From NCBI GenBank assembly GCA_024305405.1, contig JAKNDB010000087.1:8992501-9056500 (forward strand): a DNA stretch of 64,000 nt. Reading direction: 5' to 3'. This document shows, one piece after another, positions 1 to 14,300 of the stretch. Numbering within the stretch: position 1 is the first letter of the stretch; each line of letters starts with the position of its first letter. Source of the DNA: Dirofilaria immitis (Eukaryota > Nematoda > Chromadorea > Rhabditida > Onchocercidae). Under the pieces are notes generated by a model that did not search any database, was not told where the DNA came from, and worked only from the letters and a program-made list of their open reading frames with translations. The position numbers and the translations under genes were made by a program.

Positions 1-2363
1 AGTAAAAGTTGCGGAAGTAATCATTGATTATGCATATAATAACGCTATATCTTTGATTTTGTGATCAATTAAAAATGCAATAATATATTTCACTATATAG
101 GAATGAGTAATAATTAAAAGGGCAATTTCGAACTTCCAAATATAACAAAAACATTGAATCCCGAACCTAAAAACTATTGGAATTTATAATTGTGAGATTT
201 ATTGCCAGGACCACTGAAGTAAATATAATTTTAGTAACAAAAAAAAAAAAGAATTTCTTTGATAAATGATACTGTGAAAGCCATTATGTTAAAAATTATT
301 CAAAAAAATATCTATTTTAGTAAAAAGATTAATATCAAAAATGAAACTTTGACATAATGACAGTAATATCCGTAGTATCATAATTTTTTTTTTTTTTTTT
401 GGCCCAATAAATCAACGGACATAAAAAGAGAGAGAGAGAGAGAGGTATGGAAGATTTAATGTTGATGTCAGATGATACTATTATGTTTGGCCAATATTCA
501 ATGGTCTATGATCAATAATTTTAAAGGATATCTTTCATAAACATTCACTGAAGTATTATAATCTTACGATTATGCGAAAAAGACTAGCGCAGACGAAAAA
601 GAAAAAGAGAGAGTGTACAGGAAAAATTATGAAATTTTTTTCGAATAAATGAAAAAAAAGTGAAATTTGATTAATAATGTGCATAAAAATGGGAATTAAA
701 TATTATAATTAATCCTAATTGGCTGAAAAGTGATAAAAGCTCTCTTGTCCTATTTCTTTCTCTTGGCTATTTTTTTCATGGCAACCATAAAAAGGACAAT
801 TATATAGCCATGATGATTCCATTCATTTGAATTTTATATATGGGAAAATACTCATTTCCCATTTCATTCCATTAATTTTTCCAATTATATCAATTTAACA
901 ATATATTTTATTGTTGTACTTTAATATAAAAATTGTAATCTTAATTGAATAAGAAAATTTCAACTTAATTAAATTAATTCATTGTTTAATATATCCATTA
1001 AATTTTATGCCAAAATATTAGATAATAAAAAAGAAATTAAATTTGTAATATATCTATCATTTGATGATTAATAATGCATAAGGTGTATAAATGTAGTAAC
1101 TTTACGAATTATTCAATTTCCTCTCATAAGCAATATGCATAAATCTTTTCATATTGTTCAATAAATCATCTAATCATTACTTTCTGCTATCATTTACTTC
1201 AAAATATCTTCACTCTTATCTTAGATAAAGATTATTATATCATTCATTAAGTAAACACTTTCTTTGGAACTAACAACGAATTTAAAAAAAAAAATGTAAC
1301 CGACCAGACTAAGATTTTTTTGATCGCAAAATGCTGAAATTATTTATAAAATATGATATATTTGATAGTAAATTTCATTATCTATGATGCATAAAATATT
1401 CGTTTTTAAACTTAAATATTTATTTCAAAAACATATGTTTATAGCGCTACATATCGAAATTTAAAGAAGCAATTGAATGCCGATAATTTTTTTGCTATTA
1501 AAGTATTGGCATTTATTTTTCTGAACATTTTTAAAAACTTCGAGATTTGCTAAAATTACGCACTCAATGGGCAAATCGAACAGTTAATCTATTTAACAAT
1601 TTCGGGAAAATGTTCATTTAACTGCGACCTTTGTAGCCTTCATTTATATTAGCAGATATCTACGACATCTAGTTTGTGGGCAATTTGTCGACAATTAACT
1701 TTTTTCTTAGGTAGTCATGCATTGTTCATTGATTCACTAAAAATGAAGCTTATCTTGGTTACTCGATTCAAATCTATTTCATCTATCATTTGATGTTTGC
1801 CAATAATGACTAGGAAAATGCTAAATTTGACCTCTGCTGTGAATCAAAAAAACCTGATTTTAATATCAAATTATTAAATGTAGAAAGGAATTCGAATTCC
1901 AAGCTATTTCCTCTTCCTCTCGTTTCCTTTCTCTTCCTTTTCCTGTCAAATCAAATTGATAGCAGCAATGGATGAGATATTAAGCTGAATGTTATTTCTT
2001 GAAACTCAAGGATCTTTGTTTCTTTTATTACACATAAGTATTAAAAGCTCGTATAAATATTTCATAAAATTTAGCTCGATAAAGTAAAGCTTTCTTTATC
2101 ATCCCTGAAAAAATAACTGACAAGTACATGTTCGTTCTGTCAATAACACATCTTGTAAAAATGACATGCAAAAAACAGATTCTAGTACTACACCATAAAC
2201 ATTTTTTACACAAATGAATTTCTTAAACTCAACATTTTCTTTTTTATGAAATGAATACAAATTAATTTAAAATCATCGAAATAAAATCAAAATAGAAAAG
2301 AGATCCTGAAGTCGAAGAGAATCAACGAATTAGTAATATCACAATGATGTTTTGAACCGGAGA
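1..2363. other. Intergenic region with no gene recognised
   Basis: No open frame here looks like a conserved protein. The stretch is AT-rich with homopolymer runs and a short GA repeat near 429-443. The 3' untranslated region of the minus-strand helicase gene must run into its right end. A TTTATT (AATAAA on the minus strand) at 2024-2029, about 340 bases past the stop, is a possible polyadenylation signal. Confidence 0.5.
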
Positions 2364-5300
2364 TTATTCTTCACATATTATTTCTTCATCATCACCTATT
2401 AAACCTGCAATTTGAAATCAGAATTACGAATTCGATTAAAACAATTTTCTGTTCTGTATTTGAATGAAAAAATCATTGATATTTTTTTGTCTAGAATGAA
2501 TATTTAGTTCCGTTACTTCTTTGAAAAATGTTGCCTTCATAAAGACACAATATGAGAGACAATAATGACCATGACAGACAGTAATAATTAACGAAATAAT
2601 ATGTAAAAAGTTTAACATACCAAGAAGATGCACAATACTTTGTACAGTCCAATCTTTATCTTGATCTTGAGAATACTTATAATGGATTTGTTCCTCGATG
2701 GAACCGTAAACTACAAAATGATGTACCACCATTTCTTTTTTTGACCGATTCGATCAATTCGGCCTATCGCCTAAAATTATAAGTGTATAATGCAAAAATG
2801 AAATTTAGTATTATTAGAAATACTTATTACTTATTAAAAGTAGTCGATTGAATGATGCTAAATCAAAACTGCGGATTTTGCAACCAAAATCATCGAATTC
2901 CGATGGAATTCCGACTTTTGATATTTCGAATTTTGGAGTAATATCCAACACCTTACTTGAGCAATTTGAGAAATATCCATTTGTGGCTCCACAAATATTA
3001 TATTATTGGCAGCGGTAAGGTTCAAACCACGTGCACCTGAACTCATTGGCATAACAAGTAGCTATAAAGAGAATTCCTCAGACTTATTAAGGAAATATAA
3101 CAGAAACAAAAAGAATTAAAAAAATAAAGGAATTCACTCAGCGATTTCCAAATTTTCAACTAAGTAATAAAAATAATATGACGGAACAGTCACATGCATA
3201 AAAAGAAAACTCTTTGGTCTTTAGAATATCAATTTTTAGTTTATTTGGATACTCAATAAAACATTAGAAAGAGTCCATAGAATTAAAAAAAGCTTTGATT
3301 TTAGATACTTCAATTTCTGGTCTCAATCGAAAATCAGCGAGAATTTTTTGTCGATTTGTTCCCAAGAAATTTCGAAAATTGATATCATTTTCGGACAATA
3401 CCCAACAAATCGGATTAATAAGCATTGAAAGGGATGTAAATAGTAATGTTTTTGATGTTGGATCACGTAGACGAATCGATTTAATACGTCGCAATATGGC
3501 ATCAACCTGAACTTTTCAACACTCACTTTCAATTTGAAGAGTAAACTCCAAATATCGTTGTAGGATAAACATATATTACAGACAAGAACATGAGTATATT
3601 TACTATGAAATGTTATGCATTTACTATTTAAGTGTGTGCAGGGGATAGCATGCTCAATAAAATCAACTTCGTCGATAATCCCATCTTATTATTAGGGTTG
3701 GAAGAATGAAAATAAAAGTTCGACCTTAACAGAAACACTCCTTTTCAACTGTATATTTGGTATATCCAGGAAATGATTGTTTTTTTCTGATGTCTTACTT
3801 TGAACATATGAAATCTGACTCATATAGGTTGTATTTCGGCATACCACACATACCAGTAATCCATCATTCCTGAGAACTGCTCCACTTCTAAAAAATATGA
3901 ACAAAAAATCTTTTGAATACTTAACTATTAACGAATTTTTATCAGTGCATAAAATGCTGAACTGTTGTATTATCATATTATTAATGACTCAGATCAATAT
4001 AAAGTGCAAAACCATACCATTGTATGATGATATGACAGGCTGTACATTAATGAAATTATCAAGTCACGTAAGTATCTTATGTACTCATTAAAAATTAGAA
4101 GTGCTATCTTTTCTTTTATAACGACAAAAACACTTTGTATAAGTGACAAATTCATATGATTTAATATAGCATCAAAAATGTGAATTGTAATTTTATAAAA
4201 ATTATTGAAATATTAAGGAAAAAATCGAAAAAATGTAAATTATCTGTAAAATATATCAAGCAAATAATTAAACCACTGCAAAGAGATAAAATAAAGAAAC
4301 TACTTGATGAATTTTTGAATTCAAATTGTCAAATCAATTACCGTCCAGTAAGCCGATTAAAACATGTTACGCAAAGGCAATGAGCACAAGGATAAACAAT
4401 CCATGCATCCCTTACGGTCGTTAGGCATATCGGACAATCATGTGTTTGTTGAGAACGCAAATTTGACAAATAACGTAATTTTGCTAAACAGCGAGACTGC
4501 TTCAATTTTTCCGATTCTAATGCATTCAAATCGGTATTGCGCTGAAAATTATGCTTTTATGTAAAAGAAATAAAAAGGGAAAGAGAAAGTTGAGGATGAG
4601 GAAAAGCAAAATTTCATTTACTGTTGTTGATAAGAAATGAAAAATCTCGCTAGTACTCCAAAAAAAAACCTTATTATTTTCTGTCCCTCGAATAATTAAA
4701 TTAATGGGTAAACGTAAGCCGTATTTCGTTATTTCATCATCTGTTGCATATTGCAAGCGAAGTTTACACTGACGGATCTCATCGCTGAAGAAAGCATAAG
4801 TGTAAGAAAAAACACGAACTGAAGGAATGACTAAGATAAGGTGCTCTAACTAATTCCTAAATCTTATTTTAAGTTTAAAATTAAGCAATCAGAATTCAAA
4901 TTCTAACTGGAATAGTTATAATACAAACATTTATTTTTCGCTATTACTACTTTTTTTTCGTTTCCTCTATCTCTATTATCTAAAAATTTCATCTCTATCT
5001 AACTGTTCGGAAATAAAAATAATCCTCAATAAATGACAGTCAAGGTCAGGATTTTGGAAAGCAAAATTTTTCTTAAAACCGCGTTAAGAACATCTTGAAT
5101 CAAATTCTTGAATCAAATCCTGTAAGAATGAGAAAGAGCATAAACTTGTTCTAAGTTATGCTCATTAACTTGCAAATTCTAAGAAACGTGAAAAATGAAT
5201 TAAAACAATAATATGATAGTAATAAATTTCTTGTTACAGTATAACAACGATTACAAATCTATTTACTCCTACAGTGTATGGTTTTCGCCAGTTAACAGAT

Positions 5301-8300
5301 ATTGTCTTTTTAATTTTTCAAAACCTTAGCAAATAATTTGTCACTGTGTTTCCTTGTATCATTATTTCATCGCATTACAAGTTTATCATCATTCTTATAA
5401 TAGCAAAGCAGCAAACACTGCTTATTTAACTTTCAATTGTCTCGAATTTAGTAAAGTCTTCATAACGATTCCATCAGCTAAAATCCTCTATTTTATACCC
5501 GAAAATGATAAGTGCGTTGTCTAGAAGCCTTCAGGATATCGGTAATGAATATAGTTCTTTTGATATTTTAATCTGTTTTTCTTTTATTTTTGATGTGATC
5601 TTAACGCATCTTTAAACTTAAGATTTAAACGCATTCAGAAACTTGACAGAACATTTTGGCAGCGTATTCATTGGCTGAAGCATAAAGTCGCTTTGAAAGA
5701 GCCAATAAAGTCTTCAACTCCTCCATTTGGGCGATCATTTCTTTGCCAAATCCAATCAGCTCACACTGCATTCCTTTTTGCATTCGAACAAGGGTTCCCA
5801 GGAAAGTTCGAATAATTATTTCAAGACTTGAAATTTTCTGTTCTCCAGCAGTACCTGTTTCATCAGCATCTTGACCCTTACTGCAATATCGATTTTTTCA
5901 GCTCTTATTTTAGAAAACTTTTTTAATAACTCAAATCACAGTTTTTCCAAAGCTTCAGTAGGGAAGCCTATTTTAAATATCATCCATATTGTGAACTTTG
6001 ATCCTAATTCATGATTTCCTAACCTTCACTCCGAAATTAGAGCTTTGTATTTCATCTTTAAAATAATAAAAATTCCAGTAATAAAATCAAGCTGCAAAAA
6101 TAAACATAAAACAAAACTTGAACTTGTCTCGTAGGAATACAAAATATTTCAAAGTAGATTCGTAAAAAAATAATTTTGTAAGAATAGAAAATATTTTAAA
6201 ATAGGTATAAAACAGAACTTACGAAGTCTTTGAACCTCTAATAAAGAGAAAGGATTCCAACTGACTGATTTGTTTGTTACAAATGCAAAGGTAACAACTG
6301 CAAATAAAAATAATAAGTAAATTTTATCATATAAATCCAACTTTTCGGTCTGTTTTTGATTTTGTGACTATTCATAAAATTAATTTCACAATCATACTGG
6401 ACAGTAAAAGCGCACTTTAAACTTCAATTCTGAATTTGCAATGTAATATATCTTAATGCAGAATTATTCCAGATCTTTCTGTCATCTTTCTTTATCTTAT
6501 TAATTAAAAAGAAACGTTTTGAAATTTAAAATATTTCTTCAGCAACCAAAAATGAAAGAAGCTTCCAAAATGAGTGAAAAAATAAATCATTTCTACAAAT
6601 CTAATCAAATCTCAAATATCATCGTTTATGCTATTTATACATGATGAGAGTAATTCATCAATAAAACAAAAGAAACATCTACTTCTTCAATGATTTGTCA
6701 GCATCCGGTGAAAAATGGCATGTAATAATAGCTTCCAAGATGACAACCCATTTCTTTTCCATAATATTATTTTTTGCTATTTTTTTCGTTTCTAAGAGCA
6801 CCCTCTGTGCACAATCGATCAGTTCATCCCATCGTCTTACCAAGTACAAATTTAAACCCAATAAATTTGATGCCCTGCAAAATTTTGATGCAATTGTCAC
6901 AGAGCAAAATGCATTAATTGAACTTCAAGATGTTTTGAAAATATCACACTGAATAGTTTCGCATAGGAGATTAAGAGTACTCAAAAAAATTTCAAACTGA
7001 AAAAAAAAGAACCATACGGGACATTCGGTATTCCGTTATTCTCCAGCGCCGTTCGAATAGCATCAATGAAAAGATGTTGCTGTCCAGCACCGTTTACTAA
7101 ATTGATCGCTTCACATAACCATCCAACGCTTGATTTTGCCTTAAAGAAATTAATGATTATCCAAATTAGTAAAGCAGTAATACCAAAGATTTAGACAAAA
7201 GACTCTCTTGAAACTAATGCATAATAAGATCTAAAAGAACAATATGTTCAATTAGACACTGCAATATACTTTTTGGGATTTCATTGATTAGTCACTAATC
7301 CGGAGTTCGAAATTTTGTTAAAAAAATAATGAAAGTGAAAAAAAAAGATCGTAATACCAAAGATTTACATTAGCAGCATATTCTATGATCCACCAAATGT
7401 TTTGGACACAATTTTGAAGTCTTAGTGAGGACAAAAAGTTTATCTAAACAATCTATATATCCTTTATATAATTCTCAATGAAAATAGCCATGACAATAAT
7501 ATTAACTTATTAAACATTTTATGAACTTGAAGATCACCTTCGATAAGGTAGACTGGTATTTAATAGAAGATTCATTGACAGCAACATATGACTGTGTTAG
7601 ATTTAATACCGTTTGCTCAGTATAACCAGTGAAAGCCAAATTCAACTATAAATTTGAAAATAAAAAATATTCGTTAAATATAATGAATTACTCCGAAAAA
7701 TTTCTTCCATTGTTTCCGGTCCCCAATATGAAATCCATCAAATATATCAAATTTGAACCATGAACAAACCTGAGTTTCGGCCTCTTTCTCATTAATACCT
7801 TGAACCTCAACACCATTCTTCTTCTGCAAGTCCAAAATAGCAGAAAATATATGTATTTGTTGTAATCTGTCCGATCTCAACTGCCTATAAAGTTCTTCAT
7901 GATTCTAAGAAAAGATTTAGAAGATCTAATAGTGCTTGAAATACGATAACCTATAAGCACATCTTGATCCTTTTAACCCAAGCTTCCTATTCATTTGATC
8001 TAATTCCTTCATTGCACTGATCGCACCATTGTAATATTTCGCAGCATTAACTTTATTTCCACAAAGCCATTCTAATCCGGCCAGACCTTTAAAAATTTAT
8101 TAGAAATGAAGCTGACAATAATATGCAAAGGAAAAATGAATTTACAGATTAAAGCAATAGGAGATTTCAGAAAAACTTTAAATTTTCAAAGAAATCAAAA
8201 ATGCTTACCACAATAATACATCAATATATTCCGCTGATGAACTTCAACTTGTTGTGTCGAGATTCGAAACAATTCCTCTTGCAAACTTTCTTCCGTATTA

Positions 8301-11300
8301 ACGTTACTCTTTGACTATAAATAAACGAATGAAACAGCTAATTTGTAACAGAACATAAATTAATTTAAATTACTATTTAAATGAATGAAAAAAAGTGAAA
8401 TTAAACTAACCTCCTGACAACGAAGACCAGGAAAAACAATAAATTTCCGTAATATTTGCAGAGGTTCCATCAATTTTTCAAAATCTTTCCCATGAAGTGA
8501 CGAAATTGGAGCATTCAAATTATGCAAATAAGGCATGTAACGAACTGAAATTCAATAGAGATAATTTTGGTAAAAAGTCTGATGTGGATATAATTCCTAA
8601 TATTTCAATTTATAAATAAATTGAAAAATATAATATCAACTGCTCACAACAGTAGGTGAGGAATGCTAACGGATTAATTTAAAGAAGAATATCGCAAGAG
8701 AAAATTAAATGACCTTGATTTGACGGTTTAACTGAAACTTAACATCAAATTGAACTCAAGTTACAAGAAGGGAAATAATCAAACCTTTCAAGCGACAATT
8801 CGATAGAGTTGCGCGATAAAATTGCTCTTCGATAGGTGTAAATCGCAAAACAGTTAAATTGCTAGTTTTCGGTGGTGAAAGCATCTGAGATATTGTTATT
8901 TACAAATGATTCTTATAGTTCAACTATAAACACAATTCAAATCCCCAGAATAGTAAATGAATGATAAGATAGAAAAACTTTGTTCCAGTACCTGATTACC
9001 AACAGTTTTTTTGTATTCCTCCACATTATTTTAGAAAATAAATCAATAATTGGTTTTTCATTACCAATTTGATATGGTTTCATTAGTGCATTACGCCACC
9101 AACATTCATTCCAAAATGGTTGTATCCTCAAAAATCGTACAAGACCATATAAATCTGCAGATATGCTTTTCTTTTTATTATTTAATATCAAATTCGGAAA
9201 AACAAAACGAAATTTCTAATCAAAAACAAAAAATTGATAGTAATTAGACAAACCCTGCAGCGAACTAGTGATCGGTGTACCTGTAACACACCAACGATTT
9301 ACTGCTTTAAGACCATCGCACATTAATGCTACTGAACTCGATGCACTTTCTACCATTTGTGCCTCATCAACACAAATCTGAAAAATATTGTAATAAATAA
9401 TTCAGCTATTTTAGTAGAATTTTTGGGCATATATGCAAAAGTTGACAGAAGAAAAAAATAAAATAAATCTTATTTTTAATAACCTTATTTTTTGCAAATC
9501 AAACTGAGCATTAATACATAAATCGCATCTGTCGCAAAGAATTGAATGAAAATTTCAAAGATACAATCATATTATGAGAAATAAAAACACTATTTCCGCA
9601 ATTATAACGTAAAATATTAGCTGTAACTTACACGCCACCATTCCATAGCCAATAGCGGAGTTGGAGCAATATGACGCCTTTTGCCATACCGCAAAGAATC
9701 TGAAAATAAGTCATACTTGAAACATTTATATAGAAGGATAACAATGAAAGATCTGAAATCTGCAAAATTAGCTATTTGGACTGTATAAGAAGAATAAATA
9801 TGTTAAGTGTATAGTATGTATAAAAAAATCTGACAACTTTACACCATAACTTACAATGATAATAAGTCAAGAATAGTTAGTTAAGTTCAGTTCGATTTTT
9901 TTAATATGTAAGCATTTTTTCCGTATTGTATAATCATTGACACTATAGTTATTGATAAACTGCGAAACTTCGGCTGGGCAGAAAAAAGAATAGCAATTAA
10001 CCCAATCTTGGTCGAGCTTCTATAAAATATACTTCCTGCCGCAATGTCTCAAAAGAGCAAATAACAACATCTTGAGTTGCAAGATATTCTGGATGCTTGT
10101 AACCATCATTAACTAGCCCTCGATACATCTGAAATATTAATTTCTACAGTAAAACGTAAAGTTTTCAAATATGAAACTCATTATAAGCATAGAATCTTAA
10201 TGAAATAGATGAATATAAACGAATCAAGGTCGTTTCATCGATTCCATCGCGAAAGACATAATATTCTAATTTTAGTTGGTTTTCTCAAATCTCTGATCAT
10301 TTTCTTCTTTCACATTTTGAAAATAATTTAATCACTAATAATTTTTTGTAACAAGACAGAACAGAGAAAGGGAACATAAGACTGCCAAGGATAAACATAC
10401 ATCAATTTTAATATCATCGCGAATATGTCGCTTCAACTCTTCATACCACTGATGACAAATTGTCGATGGTGCAATGATAAGCGTACCTTTAACTGGATAT
10501 ACCTTTTCCTATAAGCATAACAAATACTCCATAAAACTTAACTCGTTTTTATACCAATTTTTTTGTAAATGAAAAAAAATTGAAGCTTCTCTTAATGCAA
10601 ACTACATTTAATACTTTGAAATAGTTGAAATGGTATAATTGTTACAACATACTTTATCATGGATACATTCCGGACACAAGAAGGGAATATCATGAGAATG
10701 AAATCGATCCCAGTAAACTCGCTCTTGAGAACAAAGCGTAGAACATGCTGTACAAGTTATGGTTAGTGGTTTCAATACATTTCTGCTTTTATATTTCTTC
10801 GGACTCATGGATTCGAGATTGTCATAACAAAACATTCGTCGATGTCTTGAATTCATCTGTCAAAATAATGAGACGTAATAACACGTAATAACTATGGTAT
10901 TTATTTACTTTATAATTAATATTATATTGGGTAATGTTTTTTAAATTATATTTTGAATTAGATATTTTAATAAAATATAAAATTAACTACGGCTGATAAT
11001 TTTTACTGAACTCTATATAAAAGGAAATGGATTTACGAAGTAAAATAGTGATATTCTAATTCATTATCAGTTCTAATTAATTTTAATTTTCTAGAAGTTG
11101 ATAACTTATTCAACGAACATGCAAAAATGAATATAAAATATATGTTAGACAATATCCAGTAATATCGTTCTGTTGAAAATAAAACCTTACTTTATCCTGT
11201 AATGCTGAATATCCATCAGTCACAGCCACAACTGTAGAGATAAGCTCACCAACAATTATTTTCACTATATCAACTTCTCTAGTTACATCCTCAACAATCA

Positions 11301-14300
11301 GAGGAAGCCCTTTATCTCGTTGATGGCTTAAAAGAAGGCCAATAACTTCCACCGTCTTCCCAAGTCCCATCTCATCAGCCAGTATACCACATAAAAAAGT
11401 ATCATATGTCTATGTTTACAATTTGGAGTAAATACATTCTACTACACAATGCTAAGCTACTATGAAACAATTTTTTCAAGTCATTGAAATCTATTAATAA
11501 ACATATAAGCAAACTGCAATTCAATTATATTTTTTGGTTTACCAGTCTTATATACGAATCTTGAATTAGAAATCCTTTCATATACACAAACACTGAGAAT
11601 GGATTCCTATATTTAATTAAATGTTTTGAGAGAAATATCAAATATATAATTAAAATATAAATACTATAGGAATGAGGTTAAAGATTCAAATAAGCACTAG
11701 GCTAGAAATAAGATGCAGAAGTTCAGCTATATTCATAAAAATAAAACATGTTTATTTCGGTAAAAGTTTCAATTTGCTTTTATATAATTATCCAAAGATA
11801 CCTGGGGACATTTATCGAAAGATGGTCGATGAAGCTGTCGTGATATAGAACCAGTGATCGGTGAATAAAGAATTGGGGGTGTAGTTGGGAGTTCAACAAA
11901 ATCATCTTTTACAGTAAAAACAATCTGCTGATTAGGATCTTCGCGCGAAATCATAAAGCGTATTGCATCTTCCTGATTTGATTGAACACATTTTAATAAA
12001 CCATTGAAATGTGCAGTAAGCAAAAAGTGTTTATTTTTGTACACCTCGATTATTCAATAACGTAAAAATGACATTTTATGATATTTTATTTTTGTTAGAC
12101 TTCATGCTGGAACATTTTATTTTAACTTAGAAATTTCACAGTAGCTAGACACATCATTATTCAAAAAAATGACTGGATTTTGATCCTATCATTGCAATGC
12201 AAAAGTAAATGCATTTATTTCAACTTGAAAATAATTAAAAGTACACTTTAGCAGGAAGGAATACTTCAAAAAAGTAAAACAAACTTGATAAGGTCGCAAT
12301 ACTGCAACAATATTTCTGGTAGAAATTCCCAATTTCTTGCAGGTCCATGTCTTATACTTTCGAAGAACCCATCAATATTTTCCTTTTCTTTTATTATAGA
12401 TTCTGTTGAAGAAATTGGAGCGGAGACCTGGAAATTTCCTTACAGAAATTTTTTTTCCTTAAAGTATTACATACACAGCCAGGATTACATTAGCTTAATT
12501 TCCCATCAAATTCTATTTTTGTTATTCCTACATTTCTGAATATACAAAAACATAGTCTATGTTGGAATGATCAAAACATTTTATAATATAAATACAATGA
12601 TATAATCAAGATATTCTTGTATTTTATAAATATTTTGGAAATAAAACAAAATTTGAAATACAAAATTGTCTTCGTTCGTATTTCTAAAAATTATAAATCA
12701 TCTTATCGTATTTATATATATTTTTATAATCATGTGAATTATCTTAAATCATATGAAGATTTTAAGCATCGATCATTTTGTCAGTTTTATAATCATGTAA
12801 GATGCATTAAATTCGATGTGCATCTTCAATCACCAATCATTTTATTAGGTTTGTAATCATATAAACATCTACTAACCATCAATCATTATATCAGATTAAA
12901 TAATTAAACTAAATAAATATTTACTTCTAATACCACTAATTAATTCTAAAAATTCCAAAATCTCCTAATACTAAAAATGATTGGAAACTTATAAATATTT
13001 GCCAATTAATAATTTCATTTTGATCATCGAGATCACAAATGTTTACTGAAAAATTTAAACAAGCTCACTATAAAAAGGGTTTATTTGCAAGAGTTATCCT
13101 TTTCCTTTTCATTTTTACTCTGATAGGTAATTCAACTTATTAGAGTAAAAATTTTTCCAATTTCTAATATCAACAACTTCGGATAGCTTTTTTACTTATA
13201 AAAGTTTTTATCTATATTTCAGCTATATTTCTGTATCATAGCTATGGCGAATAAAGTCACTGTAAACCTCTATCTCCAGCTTACAATTCTTAAAAAGAAA
13301 TACCTTTCATGACGATCAATAAAGCTTTATATCTCTCTCTAATCATTCTAATTTATCTGTTAGTTGAACATACCGATAGAAAAAGAAAATTTTCTTCTGA
13401 AGTTTTTAAACAAATTTCAAAAAAATCGAAAGAAAACTTACTAAGTCAGGAAAGAACATCGCAATAATAGCTTTGATATCAACTGAATCATTCATACTAT
13501 AAACATTACTTTCGTGCATAACCGCCCTATCTTTTAAATAAAGGCTATATTTCAAACCACCCTCATCGCTAATCGTTGCAACCATCTCGAAAGCTCGTGT
13601 CCACCTGCAACATTATCAAATTCTCAATAAAAGAATGATTCTTAGTGCTAAGCTATGTTTGTTTCATAATTCTTCAAAAATCATGATTATTGTATGTGAA
13701 GTAATGCAATTCATTGAAATAAGTTTTCTGATTTAATATGATTCATTTGTATATTAATCATCGAACTATTCTAAAAAAAAGAAGTCTATCGCCTTATAAA
13801 CCATTTTTAATAGTAAAGCAACATTATACAAAAATATCCAAAATAAATACTAAATTTCACTTCAACCTATAATTATTTCCTTCATAAATTAACTGAGAAA
13901 ATGAATTTTCTATTAATTATACAATTGAATTGAAAATCCGATTCTAAATAAAAAATGTTATAGGGCTTTAATACGCTTGTTCTAACAGCAGCTGTATAAC
14001 TGACATAGCAGTTATTATATTCACAACTACAAGAAAAACTGAGTACGTTTTTATCTCATCACTGTAAAGCAAAAAAGTGAACAGCTTTAAATAATGTTAT
14101 AATCATTACCATTACTCAACAGTCAATCCTTTTTTATTTTTTTAGGAAAAAATGATATTTAAAATTATTATACAATTTCACATTCTCATAATTCAGGCCC
14201 CACAATTTTCTTTCTCAATCAAGGTAAATATTAATTAAGTATCATCAATTAACTGCCGCTTATTAACACCAAGACAAATATTCCACTGCTCTTTACTGTT

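Noticed and set aside
3000..3040. GGTTCAAACC, resembling a tRNA T-arm (also GGTTCGAACT near 49548)
   Set aside because: The first lies in an SHPRH exon and the second lacks the other arms of a tRNA cloverleaf.
9050..9247. Plus-strand open frame in the SHPRH region, one of several such
   Set aside because: It is the complement of conserved helicase exons (FWNECWWRNALMKPY on the minus strand).
12725..12900. CRISPR-like spaced repeats
   Set aside because: Units are diverged, AT-rich and contiguous, and the host is a eukaryote; this is an ordinary degenerate tandem repeat.
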